Shown: positions 35,218 through 43,134 of the stretch, piece by piece
How positions within the stretch are numbered: position 1 is the stretch's first letter
Layout: each line of letters begins with the position of its first letter
Source of the DNA: Herbiconiux sp. SALV-R1
Lineage (GTDB): Bacteria; Actinomycetota; Actinomycetes; Actinomycetales; Microbacteriaceae
Length of the DNA: 64,000 nt
Assembly (NCBI RefSeq): GCF_013113715.1
Contig: NZ_CP053344.1
Coordinates: 620,001-684,000, forward strand
Reading direction: 5' to 3'
Translations under genes and position numbers: made by a program
Notes under the pieces: generated by a model
Databases searched by the model: none
Told to the model about the DNA's origin: nothing
The model's input: the letters and a program-made list of their open reading frames with translations, nothing else

Positions 35218-36309
35218 CTACTCGCCGTAGCCCGTCGGAGGCGTGAGCACGCCGCGCTCGATCAGCTTCTCGATGTTGTCGGCCCGGGTCTGGTGCTCGC
35301 GAGCCAGCCAGCCCTCGCTCGGAGGGGCGTCGAGGTACTGGTTCTTCGGGTAGATCGGCTGGTCGTAGATGGCCCGGTACTGCTCGGTGCGCAGGTCTTT
35401 GAACTGGTTGTAGAGACCGTTCGCCACGCGTGCCCGCCGCAGGGCCTCGATGTCGATCGTCGTGCAGACGAACGAGTCGCCCGTGGTCCAGCCGCGCTGC
35501 TGCGTGAGCACCTGGCCGCGCGGGCCGACGATCATCGACTGGCCGCCGAAGAGGTCTTGCACGCCGCCGTCTTCGCGGTACTCCGGCCCGAGGTTCGGCG
35601 CCACCACGTAGGCGGAGTTGAACATGGCGTGGGCGCGGTTCTGCAGCTCCCACATGCCGTTCTGCACGGCCGGCTCGATGAGGGTGGGGCGGATGATGAT
35701 CTCCGCGCCGTTCATGGCGAGCCCGCGCGCCACCTCGGGGTAGACACCCTCGTGGCAGATGGCGATGCCGATGTTGCCGATCTCGGTGCGCGCCACCGGG
35801 AAGATGGCGTCCATCACGTTGCCGTTGCCCTTCTTCTCGATCCACTCGTCCCACACGTCGTGCGGGTTCATGTTGCCGAGCATGCCGCCCTCGTAGGCGT
35901 CGCTGGTGGCCTTGTAGCGCTTGTAGACGATCTCGCCCTGCGGGTCGATGATGAACGCCACGTTGAAGTGGCGGTCGGGGAAGTCGTCGTCTTTCACCAT
36001 GTACAGCTCGGCCGCGATGTAGGTGTCGAGTTCGCGGGCCTTCTTGGCCAGCTCGTCGGTCTCGGGGCCGGGGATCGTCACGGCGAAGTGACGCTCCTTC
36101 TCGCGGTTGCCGGGGAAGTTGGCGATCATGCCCTGGATCGCCATCTCGGGAAGCACCACCAGTCGAACCGGGGAGCCTTCCCATCGACCCACCATGACGG
36201 CGGTGTCGATGAATTCGTTGATTCGCTTCACATTCGCCACACCATCGCCCGGATTCTTCACGGTGAAGGTTCGGGGCGACACTGCCACGACGACGAAGGG
36301 GTCGACCAT
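35218..36309 (-). CDS. Nitrilase-superfamily C-N hydrolase (amidase-like)
   Basis: This 363-residue enzyme has the Glu-Lys-Cys triad: Glu55 in VVLPEMAIQG, Lys133 in VYKRYKAT and nucleophile Cys185 in GIAICHEGVYPE. It hydrolyses an amide, carbamoyl or nitrile bond in the cytoplasm. The long insert after the lysine (GGMLGNMNPHDVWDEW) recalls aliphatic amidases and formamidases. ATG 36309 is preferred over upstream starts because AAGAGAG is well spaced and the fold starts there. It is the last gene of the catabolic locus and has its own promoter region with two LacI-like operators, so it seems to belong to the same regulon as the ABC transporter. Confidence 0.82.
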   Translation of the reverse strand: MVDPFVVVAVSPRTFTVKNPGDGVANVKRINEFIDTAVMVGRWEGSPVRLVVLPEMAIQGMIANFPGNREKERHFAVTIPGPETDELAKKARELDTYIAAELYMVKDDDFPDRHFNVAFIIDPQGEIVYKRYKATSDAYEGGMLGNMNPHDVWDEWIEKKGNGNVMDAIFPVARTEIGNIGIAICHEGVYPEVARGLAMNGAEIIIRPTLIEPAVQNGMWELQNRAHAMFNSAYVVAPNLGPEYREDGGVQDLFGGQSMIVGPRGQVLTQQRGWTTGDSFVCTTIDIEALRRARVANGLYNQFKDLRTEQYRAIYDQPIYPKNQYLDAPPSEGWLAREHQTRADNIEKLIERGVLTPPTGYGE

Positions 36310-36387
36310 GTTCGTGCTCTCTTTCCATGGGGAACGCGGAGCTGATCCGCGCTGATCGAATTGCGCTGGTGAGCGATCCGGAAGATC

Positions 36388-36405
36388 TGAGTTAGCGCTC
36401 ACTCA
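36388..36405. promoter_or_regulatory. LacI-like operator, type 1
   Basis: TGAGTTAGCGCTCACTCA is symmetrical except at one base pair, with the AGCGCT centre usual for LacI/GalR operators. It is 78 bp upstream of the amidase gene. A near-identical site, TGAGTTACCGATCACTCA, occurs at 45899-45916. Confidence 0.65.
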
Positions 36406-36477
36406 GACTAGTCGCGTCGACGATGCCGCCGCAAGAGTGGCAGGCGAAAGCCACCCGACGGGTTGACGGCGGGAGCT

Positions 36478-36492
36478 TGTTAGCGCACTATC
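36478..36492. promoter_or_regulatory. LacI-like operator, type 2
   Basis: TGTTAGCGCACTATC is repeated exactly at 45825-45839. Here it lies 4 bp downstream of the stop of the first lacI gene and 168 bp upstream of the amidase gene. The 187-bp gap holds both operator types and nothing else clear. Confidence 0.65.
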
Positions 36493-36496
36493 GGGA

Positions 36497-37561
36497 TCAG
36501 CCCCGGCGCGCGGGCGCACTGGTCTGGCGCACCACCAGCTCGGGCTGGAGGAGCGGGATGACCTCGTCGGCCCCGCCCTTGATCATGGCCAGGATGCGGC
36601 TGACCGCCGTGTGACCGATCTGCTCGAAGTCGAGGGTCACGGTGGTGAGCGCGGGCCGGTAGTAGGCCGACTCCTTGACGTTGTCGAAGCCGACGACGCT
36701 GACCTGGCCCGGCACCTCGATGCCCGCCTCGTCGAGCGCCTTCACCACGCCGAGCGCGAAGGGGTCGTTGGCGGCGAATACGGCGGTGACCTCGAGGGTC
36801 TCGGCGATCATCCGTCCCACCCGGTAGCCCTCGGCCGCCGACCAGTCGGTGGTGGTGAAGGCGGGCGGCGCCACGCGGCCCTGGGCCGAGAGCTCCTCGG
36901 CCCAGCCGCGGGCGCGAGCGGTCGACGCCATCCATCCCTCGGGCCCCTGCACGTGCCAGACGGTCTCGTGTCCGAGCTCGAGCAGGTGCCGCACGGCCTC
37001 GCGCGCTCCGCGCACCTCGTCGATGGAGATGCTGGTGGCGCTCGCGGGCGTGCCCTGCTCGAAGGTGACCATCGGCACGCCGATGTCGAGACTCTGGATG
37101 ACCGAGATGGCCTCGTAGAGCGGGGCCAGCACGATGATGCCGTCGACCGCATCCGGCCCCACCGATTCGAGGGCGGAACGGATGGCGTGGCGATCGAGCG
37201 ACCCCAGCGTCACCAGGCGTGTGGAGTAGCCGTGCCGGCGGGCCTCCTCCGAGATTCCGTAGAGGGCGACCGACGGCCCCAGCACCGCGAGCTCGAAGCT
37301 CACGACGCCGATGGTCATCGTGCGGTTGCTCGCGAGGGCGGCGGCGGCCGGGTTGCGCCGGTAGCGCAGCTGCTCGATCGCGCGCTCGACGCGTTCGCGG
37401 ATCTCGGGCGCGACGTTCTGCGCCCCGTTCACGACCCGAGACACCGTCTGCTGCGACACCCCGGCGAGCTTCGCCACGTCGATCATGCGCGGCCCCTGGG
37501 AGCGCGAGCCGAGCCGTTCTCCGCGGGTGCTTGTCGTGGAGGCTGAGGCGGCGCGAGGCAT
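36497..37561 (-). CDS. LacI-family transcriptional regulator (first of two)
   Basis: This 354-residue repressor has a 25-residue basic N-terminal extension, the HTH MIDVAKLAGVSQQTVSRVVN (26-45) and hinge helix RNPAAAALASN. The periplasmic-binding-type effector domain contains GIIVLAPLYE, TSISIDEVRG and AVFAANDPFALGVVKAL. A CATAAT box lies 6 nt before ATG 37561. It is 59 bp downstream of the dehydrogenase small-subunit gene, on the same strand. The effector domain resembles its neighbour LacI at 41 kb closely by eye, suggesting duplication within the locus. Confidence 0.9.
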   Translation of the reverse strand: MPRAASASTTSTRGERLGSRSQGPRMIDVAKLAGVSQQTVSRVVNGAQNVAPEIRERVERAIEQLRYRRNPAAAALASNRTMTIGVVSFELAVLGPSVALYGISEEARRHGYSTRLVTLGSLDRHAIRSALESVGPDAVDGIIVLAPLYEAISVIQSLDIGVPMVTFEQGTPASATSISIDEVRGAREAVRHLLELGHETVWHVQGPEGWMASTARARGWAEELSAQGRVAPPAFTTTDWSAAEGYRVGRMIAETLEVTAVFAANDPFALGVVKALDEAGIEVPGQVSVVGFDNVKESAYYRPALTTVTLDFEQIGHTAVSRILAMIKGGADEVIPLLQPELVVRQTSAPARRG

Positions 37562-37567
37562 CTGCTC

Positions 37568-37573
37568 ATTATG
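37568..37573 (-). promoter_or_regulatory. -10 box (CATAAT) for the first lacI gene
   Basis: On the minus strand CATAAT is followed by GAGCAG and ATG 37561, a leaderless arrangement. Confidence 0.45.
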
Positions 37574-37620
37574 CCCGCCCGGGCGCCGGTCGACAGTCGT
37601 CGCCACGGGCGGGCCGCCGC

Positions 37621-38334
37621 TCACGGCCGGCGGTAGCGCAGCACCTCGGGGTGCCGCTCGTAGGGCCACTCCGCACCCTCGACCATGTAGGAGCGGGTGG
37701 TGTAGCTGCCGTCCATCGTCGACGCGAGGCTCGGCGGGCCGTCGAAGCCGATGACGCCCCAGCCCACGCGGTTCTCGTTGCCGCCGTAGACCGGGTCTCC
37801 GTAGAAGCCCTGGCGGGTGTTCAGCACGAGGAGGGGGAAGAACTCCAGGAAGTCCTCGTTCACCGGCTGGTTGCCGGCGGGGGCGCCGCCGAGGCCGACC
37901 CCCTCGTCGTTCAGCGCGAACCGTCCTGGCTTCGACGCGCCCGAGAGCTCCTCCAGCACGGCGTCCTGCGCCTGTTCGTCGAGCTTGACGAAGGCCGGCG
38001 CCCCGCGCTTCTCGGCGAGTGCGTCGAGTTGGCGCACGCCGTCGCGGTAGAAGCCCTGCCGCGCCTCGATGCGCTCCTGCCAGGCCTCCTCCTCGAGTCC
38101 CTCCATGCGGAGGAAGCCGTTGCCGTCGGCGGCGGGGAAGATGAACTGCGTGCCGGCGAGCATCCGGTCGATGAAGCGCACCACCTTCGCCTCCCGGGCA
38201 CCGGGGTGGTGGTCGGTGGGGATGATGCGGGCCGTGGCGGCCTCGACCGTCGCCCACTCGTGCTCGGTGAAGAACAGCGGTTCGTCGTCGTCTCGTGTGG
38301 AGATGGGCGCGGTCACCCATTCTGCCTGTCCCAT
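37621..38334 (-). CDS. Gluconate 2-dehydrogenase subunit 3 family protein (small subunit of the GMC enzyme)
   Basis: This 237-residue protein begins FFTEHEWATVEAATARIIPTDHHPGA (about 21-46), the signature of the small subunit that escorts GMC-type sugar dehydrogenases. In most systems this subunit carries a twin-arginine signal and takes its folded partner out of the cell. Here no signal peptide is present, so the complex should remain in the cytoplasm. The middle (AGNQPVNEDFLEFFPLLVLN) and C-terminal GSYTTRSYMVEGAEWP resemble forms found in Actinobacteria. It lies 31 bp after the GMC gene. Confidence 0.82.
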   Translation of the reverse strand: MGQAEWVTAPISTRDDDEPLFFTEHEWATVEAATARIIPTDHHPGAREAKVVRFIDRMLAGTQFIFPAADGNGFLRMEGLEEEAWQERIEARQGFYRDGVRQLDALAEKRGAPAFVKLDEQAQDAVLEELSGASKPGRFALNDEGVGLGGAPAGNQPVNEDFLEFFPLLVLNTRQGFYGDPVYGGNENRVGWGVIGFDGPPSLASTMDGSYTTRSYMVEGAEWPYERHPEVLRYRRP

Positions 38335-38365
38335 GGTGAAGTCCTTTCTTGAGTCGGTGTCGTCG

Positions 38366-40018
38366 TCAGTCGGTCGTCCAGCCGTGGCGGTCGACCTGCA
38401 GGATGCGGTCGGCGCAGCGCCAGGCGTTCGCCATGATGGTGAGCGCCGGGTTGATGCCCGTGGCGGTGGGGAAGAAGCTGGCGTCGAACACGTAGAGGTT
38501 CGGCACCTCGTGCGAGCGGCACCAGCGGTCGACGACCGAGGTGGCCGGGTCGTCGCCCATGCGGGTGGTGCCGAGCTCGTGCGAGGTGTTGCCCGTGATG
38601 CGCTCCATGTTCACCGGAACCACCCGGGAGGCGCCCGCCGCCTCGAGGATCTCGCCGTTCTTCTTCACCTGCCAGCGCTCCTGCGCGAAGTCGTTCGCGT
38701 GGGGCGTGTGGGTGATGCGCGCGACCGGCAGGCCCCACGCATCCTTCACCGTCGGATCGAGGTCGACCCGGTTGCTCTCGACCGGGAGGTCGTGCAGCAG
38801 GATGCCGATCTTCATGCTGTGGTTGAAGAACTCGCGGTCGGCGTCTTTCGCGGCGGCGCCCCAGGTGGGGCGGCCGGGGAAGCTCCAGTTCACCGGGTGC
38901 CCGATCATCGAGGGGAAGATGAGCGAGCCCAGGATGTGCCCGCGGCTCTCGTCGGTCTCGTAGAAGTCGAACGAGCACAGGCTCATGTAGTGCCCGGCCC
39001 AGCCGTAGAGCGGGTCGTGCACCTCGCGGTCGAACAGACCCACCGAGAACGAGTACTGGTGGAAGGTCGCGTTCTTGCCCACGAGCCCGCTGCCGTTGCC
39101 GAGACCGTCGGGATGCTGTGCCGACTTCGACATGAGCAGCAGCCTCGGCGTCTCGATGCCGCCCGCGCAGACGATGACGGCCTTGGCGTACTGCACGAAC
39201 TCGTCGCCGTCCTCATCCTGATACCGCACCCCGGTGGCCTTGCCGTCGGCGCCGACGAGGATCTCGCTCACGTAGCAGTCGGAGCGGAGGTCGTAGCGGC
39301 CGGTGGAGATGGCGTCGGGGATGAAGCTGATGAGCGTCGACGACTTGCCGGTGCCCGGGTCGGGATACTGCTGCCAGAAGCCGTTCTCGCTGAACGGCTG
39401 GCGGCCGCGATAGGGCTCGGTGACCATGCCCTGCGGCATGGGGAAGGTGCTGTGGCCGAGCTTGTCCATGGCCGTGGCGAAGGTGCGGCCGATCTGGCTG
39501 AGCGTCGAGGGCTTCGTGGGGTAGCCCTTACTGCGGGGAGCCTCCCAGCGGTTCGCTCCGGCGAGACCGGAGGTGCCGAACTCCCATTCCACCCGGGTGT
39601 AATAGGGCTCGAGCTCGTCGTAGCTGATGGGCCAGTCGACGAGGCTCGCGCCGGGCACGTCGCCGTGGAGGCTGCGCAGCTTGAAGTCGCTGAGCGCCAT
39701 GCGCGGCACCATGCCGCCCCAGTGGGTGGTGCCGCCGCCGACGACCTGGGGGGTCGCGGAGAAGTTCGTGATCACGGCCTCCTCGCTGTCGTTCTGGCGG
39801 TAGGTGCGGGGCTTCAGCTTCGGGTCTTGCCAGATGAAGTTGCGGTTGAGGAACTTCAGCTCGTCACCGGAGGCGTGCTCGGGCTTCAGCCACGGTCCGC
39901 GCTCGAGGCCCACCACGGTGAGGCCGGCCTCGCTCAGCACCTTGGCCGCGGTGGCTCCGCCGGCGCCGGCACCGACGATCACCACGTCGACGGCTTCGGG
40001 GTTCTTCTTCCTGGTCAT
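38366..40018 (-). CDS. GMC-family FAD-dependent sugar/glycoside oxidoreductase
   Basis: This 550-residue flavoprotein has the Rossmann FAD motif VVIVGAGAGGATAAKVLSEA (12-31) and the GMC pattern GGTTHWGGMVPR (about 95-106). A second dinucleotide loop, VICAGGIETPRLLLMS, follows. The active-site His lies in NTSHELGTTRMG, and the final GMC stretch is TATGINPALTIMANAWR with the conserved Asn. It is cytoplasmic, with no signal. With its small subunit it should oxidise a sugar or glycoside hydroxyl, plausibly at C3 as in glucoside-3-dehydrogenases and C-glycoside 3-oxidases. The 4-bp overlap with the aldo/keto reductase gene shows coupling. Confidence 0.85.
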   Translation of the reverse strand: MTRKKNPEAVDVVIVGAGAGGATAAKVLSEAGLTVVGLERGPWLKPEHASGDELKFLNRNFIWQDPKLKPRTYRQNDSEEAVITNFSATPQVVGGGTTHWGGMVPRMALSDFKLRSLHGDVPGASLVDWPISYDELEPYYTRVEWEFGTSGLAGANRWEAPRSKGYPTKPSTLSQIGRTFATAMDKLGHSTFPMPQGMVTEPYRGRQPFSENGFWQQYPDPGTGKSSTLISFIPDAISTGRYDLRSDCYVSEILVGADGKATGVRYQDEDGDEFVQYAKAVIVCAGGIETPRLLLMSKSAQHPDGLGNGSGLVGKNATFHQYSFSVGLFDREVHDPLYGWAGHYMSLCSFDFYETDESRGHILGSLIFPSMIGHPVNWSFPGRPTWGAAAKDADREFFNHSMKIGILLHDLPVESNRVDLDPTVKDAWGLPVARITHTPHANDFAQERWQVKKNGEILEAAGASRVVPVNMERITGNTSHELGTTRMGDDPATSVVDRWCRSHEVPNLYVFDASFFPTATGINPALTIMANAWRCADRILQVDRHGWTTD

Positions 40019-40959
40019 CGTTCGACTCCGTTCTGTCCGACACGGGCGAGCTCGAGGAGCTCGCTCCAGAGGTCTTCGGGGATGGGGGTTTCGAGCAGCT
40101 CGACTGTCGCGTCGACACGCTCGGGTCGCGACATGCCGACGATGGTCGAGGCGACCCGCTCGTCGCGCACCGAGAACTGCAGCGCGGCGGCGGCGAGCGG
40201 CACGTCGTGCTCGCGGCAGAGGTCTTCCATGCGCTGAACCCGCGCGAGGGTGGCGTCGGAGACCGGCGCGTAGCAGTAGGTGGGCACGACCGACGGGCCC
40301 TTCACGAGCATCCCGCCGCCGAAGGGAGCGGCGTTCACGACGGCGACACCGTCGCGGGCGGCTCGCTCGAGCAGCGGTTCGGCCGTCTGGTCGACGAGGG
40401 TGAAGCGGTTGTGGCTGATGACCACGTCGAACACCCCGGTGTCGAGGTACTGCAGCTCGAGGTCGATCGGGCCGCCGGCCACGCCGAGGCTCTCGATGAC
40501 CCCGGCGTCGCGCAGCTCGACGAGCGCCTCGACCGGGCCGCCCGACGCGACCCCCTCCTCGAACGAGATCTTCTCGGGGTCGTGCAGGTACACCAGCTGC
40601 AGGCGGTCGAGCCCGAGTCGCTCGAGGCTCTCCTCGACCGACCGCTTGACGCGCTCGCTGGAGAAGTCGGTCGAGCCGGGCAGCGGGTCGACCTTGGTGG
40701 CGACCACGAAGCCTTCGGGCACGCCACCCCGATTGCGGATGGCGGTGCCGATGCGGCGCTCACTGTCGCCGCCGCCGTACTCGTTGCTGGTGTCGATGAA
40801 GGTGAACGGGCCGTCGAAGACGCGCTCGATGGTGGCGACCGCCGTGTCTTTGTCGACCTCGTAGCCGTACTGGGCGGGGAAGCTGCCGAGGGCGCTCGTG
40901 CCCACGCACACGCTCGACACCGAGAAGCCGGTGCGGCCGAGGGGTCGGAGGGATGTCAT
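40015..40959 (-). CDS. Aldo/keto reductase
   Basis: This 314-residue TIM-barrel NAD(P)H oxidoreductase has a catalytic tetrad visible as Asp and Tyr in FIDTSNEYGGG, Lys in VVATKVDPLPG and His in VYLHDPEKISF. The cofactor pocket is near VGMSRPERVDATVELL. It is closest in style to D-threo-aldose 1-dehydrogenase-like enzymes, which oxidise L-fucose or D-arabinose. It could reduce the keto product of the GMC enzyme or oxidise a free sugar. Overlaps of 4 bp with both lacI-2 upstream and the GMC gene downstream place it firmly in the operon. Confidence 0.85.
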   Translation of the reverse strand: MTSLRPLGRTGFSVSSVCVGTSALGSFPAQYGYEVDKDTAVATIERVFDGPFTFIDTSNEYGGGDSERRIGTAIRNRGGVPEGFVVATKVDPLPGSTDFSSERVKRSVEESLERLGLDRLQLVYLHDPEKISFEEGVASGGPVEALVELRDAGVIESLGVAGGPIDLELQYLDTGVFDVVISHNRFTLVDQTAEPLLERAARDGVAVVNAAPFGGGMLVKGPSVVPTYCYAPVSDATLARVQRMEDLCREHDVPLAAAALQFSVRDERVASTIVGMSRPERVDATVELLETPIPEDLWSELLELARVGQNGVER

Positions 40960-42005
40960 GATCTCTTCTTTCTCTGTTCGTTGGTTCGTGGTGGGGGCGC
41001 GGTGCTGTCACGCCCCAGAAGCTGTGGTGCCACCGGCCGTGGTGGCGCGGGTTCGCGGCCGGCCATGAGTTCGAGCACGTGGTCGACCGCCTGGCGGCCC
41101 ACCTCGCTGAAGTCGAATCGCACCGTCGAGAGGGCGGGCCTGAAGTACGCCGACTCGGGGATGTCGTCGAAGCCGATGACCGAGACCTCGCCCGGCACCC
41201 GCCGACCGGAGTCGACGAGGGCGCGCACCACGCCGAGCGCCATCTGGTCGTTGGCGGCGAAGACCGCGGTCACCGCGCCGTCGAGCGCGAAGCGGAGGCC
41301 GGCCTCGTACCCCGACTCGGAGGTCCAGTCGCCTTCGACGGGCGGATGCGCGGGGAGGCCGGCCTCAGACAGTGCCGTCCTCCACCCCTCGAGTCGGGCA
41401 GCGGTGCCGAGCCAGCCCGGAGGGCCCGACACGTGGTGCACCGTGCCGTGCCCCAGCGCGATGAGGTGCACGGTGGCGAGCCGCGCCCCCGCCACCTCGT
41501 CGGTGGCGATGGTGCCGAGCGTCGCCGGGCCGCCGGGGTGGAAGACGACGAGCGGAACCTCGGGGGAGAGGCCCTCGATGGCGACCAGGGCGGCCTCGAA
41601 CGGGGCGAGCACGATCACGCCGTCGACCGAGTCGGCCATGAGGTGGTCGAGCGCGTTCTGCATGGCGCCGTGATCGAGTTCGGTGAGGCTCACCAGGTTG
41701 GTGGCGTAGCCCGCCCGCCTGGCCTCGTCGACGATGCCGGTGAGGGCGACCGAGGGCCCGAACTGCGCGAGGCCGAAGCTCACGATGCCGATGCTCATGC
41801 TCTGCCGGGTGACGAGGGCCCTGGCCGCCGGGTTGCGGCGGTAGCGCAGCCGGTCGACCGCGGTCTCGACGCGTTCGCGCATCTCGGGGGTGACGCTGTC
41901 GGAGCCGTTCAGAACGCGCGAGACCGTCTGGTGGGAGACACCGGCGAGCCGCGCCACGTCGATCATCCTGACCTTCCTCCCGTTCGAGGGCTGCTCGCGC
42001 GCCAT
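40956..42005 (-). CDS. LacI-family transcriptional regulator (second of two)
   Basis: This 349-residue protein has the HTH MIDVARLAGVSHQTVSRVLN (14-33), hinge RNPAARALVTR, and an effector domain with GVIVLAPFEAALVAI, LGTIATDEVAGA and AVFAANDQMALGVVRAL. The gene lies inside the operon it probably controls: 3 bp after the permease gene and overlapping the aldo/keto reductase gene by 4 bp. It is a near relative of the LacI at 36.5-37.6 kb. Which of the two binds which operator type cannot be told from sequence. Confidence 0.9.
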   Translation of the reverse strand: MAREQPSNGRKVRMIDVARLAGVSHQTVSRVLNGSDSVTPEMRERVETAVDRLRYRRNPAARALVTRQSMSIGIVSFGLAQFGPSVALTGIVDEARRAGYATNLVSLTELDHGAMQNALDHLMADSVDGVIVLAPFEAALVAIEGLSPEVPLVVFHPGGPATLGTIATDEVAGARLATVHLIALGHGTVHHVSGPPGWLGTAARLEGWRTALSEAGLPAHPPVEGDWTSESGYEAGLRFALDGAVTAVFAANDQMALGVVRALVDSGRRVPGEVSVIGFDDIPESAYFRPALSTVRFDFSEVGRQAVDHVLELMAGREPAPPRPVAPQLLGRDSTAPPPRTNEQRKKRS

Positions 42006-42008
42006 GGC

Positions 42009-43088
42009 TCAGCGGGCGAGCGCCGCGCGCCGTCCCCGACCGCCGACGAGTTTCGAGAAGAAGCGCGAGATGCGCTGCACCCCTCCCGCGCTCGACAGGA
42101 AGACCGCGATCACGATCACCGCGCCCTTGATGACGAGCTGCGGCTCCGACGAGATGCCGACGAGGTTCATGATGTTGATGATCGTGGCGAGCACGAAGAC
42201 GCCGATCACCGCGCTCACCGGGTCGCCCTTGCCGCCCATCAGCGAGGCGCCACCCACGACCACCGCGGCGATCGCATCCAGCTCGTAGCCCACGCCGATG
42301 AGCGAGCTACCCTGCCGCAGCTGGGCCGCGGCGATGAGGCCGGCGAGACCGGCGAGGATGCCGGAGAGCGTGTAGGTGATGATGAGGTTGCGGGACACCG
42401 GCAGGCCCGACAGGCGCGCCGCCTCGGGGTTGCCGCCGATGGCGTAGAGCGAGCGGCCGAAGGTGGTGAACTTCGCCACCAGCGCGGCGAGCACGGCGAC
42501 GACGATGAAGATGACGACGGGGTTGCGCACGCCGAGCACGGTGCCGCTCGAGAAGGCCTGGATGAACGCCTCGTCGAGGATCTGGATGAGGCTCGTCGAC
42601 TGGATGATGTAGCTGAAGCCCTTGACCGCGCTCATCATGGCGAGCGTGGCGATGAAGGGAGGGATGCGCAGCCACACCACGAGCAGGCCGTTGACGAACC
42701 CGGCGGCGGCGCAGCACAGCAGGGTGACGCCCACGGAGAGCCCCGCCGACATCCCCGTCTGGAGGGTGAGCGCGACGATCACCGTCGACATCGCGAGGAT
42801 CGACCCCACCGAGAGGTCGATGCCTCCGGTGAGGATGACGAAGAACTGGCCCACCGCGAGCACGGCGACGATGGAGGCGGCGGCGATGACGTTCTCGGCG
42901 TTCCGCAGCGTGAGGAAGTCGGCCGAGACGTAGTAGCCGACGATGATGATGGCGAGCAGCACCAGCAGCAGGTAGCTCTTGCCGAGCAGGCGCTTGCCGA
43001 GGCTGCGCATCCGGTTCGCCGTGCTGGGCCCGGGCGGGGTGGGGGCTGTGCTGTTGCCGACCGGTGGCCGGAGGGTGTTCTGGGACAT
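42009..43088 (-). CDS. ABC sugar transporter permease (RbsC-like)
   Basis: This 359-residue integral membrane protein has about 8-10 helices between residues 38 and 345. The family signature GGIDLSVGSILAMSTVIVAL (about 88-107) and the coupling-helix region GGNPEAARLSGLPVSRNLI, which meets the ATPase, are both clear. The N-terminal 30 residues are Pro/Thr/Ser-rich and cytoplasmic. It forms the channel of a carbohydrate-uptake transporter of the CUT2 (ribose/xylose/galactose) class with the two genes upstream. It is followed after 3 bp by lacI-2. Confidence 0.9.
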   Translation of the reverse strand: MSQNTLRPPVGNSTAPTPPGPSTANRMRSLGKRLLGKSYLLLVLLAIIIVGYYVSADFLTLRNAENVIAAASIVAVLAVGQFFVILTGGIDLSVGSILAMSTVIVALTLQTGMSAGLSVGVTLLCCAAAGFVNGLLVVWLRIPPFIATLAMMSAVKGFSYIIQSTSLIQILDEAFIQAFSSGTVLGVRNPVVIFIVVAVLAALVAKFTTFGRSLYAIGGNPEAARLSGLPVSRNLIITYTLSGILAGLAGLIAAAQLRQGSSLIGVGYELDAIAAVVVGGASLMGGKGDPVSAVIGVFVLATIINIMNLVGISSEPQLVIKGAVIVIAVFLSSAGGVQRISRFFSKLVGGRGRRAALAR

Positions 43089-43134
43089 GGGCTTCTTCGC
43101 TCTTCTCAGGAGTAGGTGTGGTGAGTCGTGGGGC

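Noticed and set aside
34997-36328. 443-codon minus-strand frame out of phase with the nitrilase gene
   Set aside because: Arg-rich shadow of the nitrilase; only its last 25 codons, which have their own promoter box, are kept as a possible leader peptide.
41079-43115. 678-codon plus-strand frame opposite the lacI-2 and permease genes
   Set aside because: His/Asp/Arg-rich shadow; the opposite strand encodes a clear LacI and RbsC-like protein.
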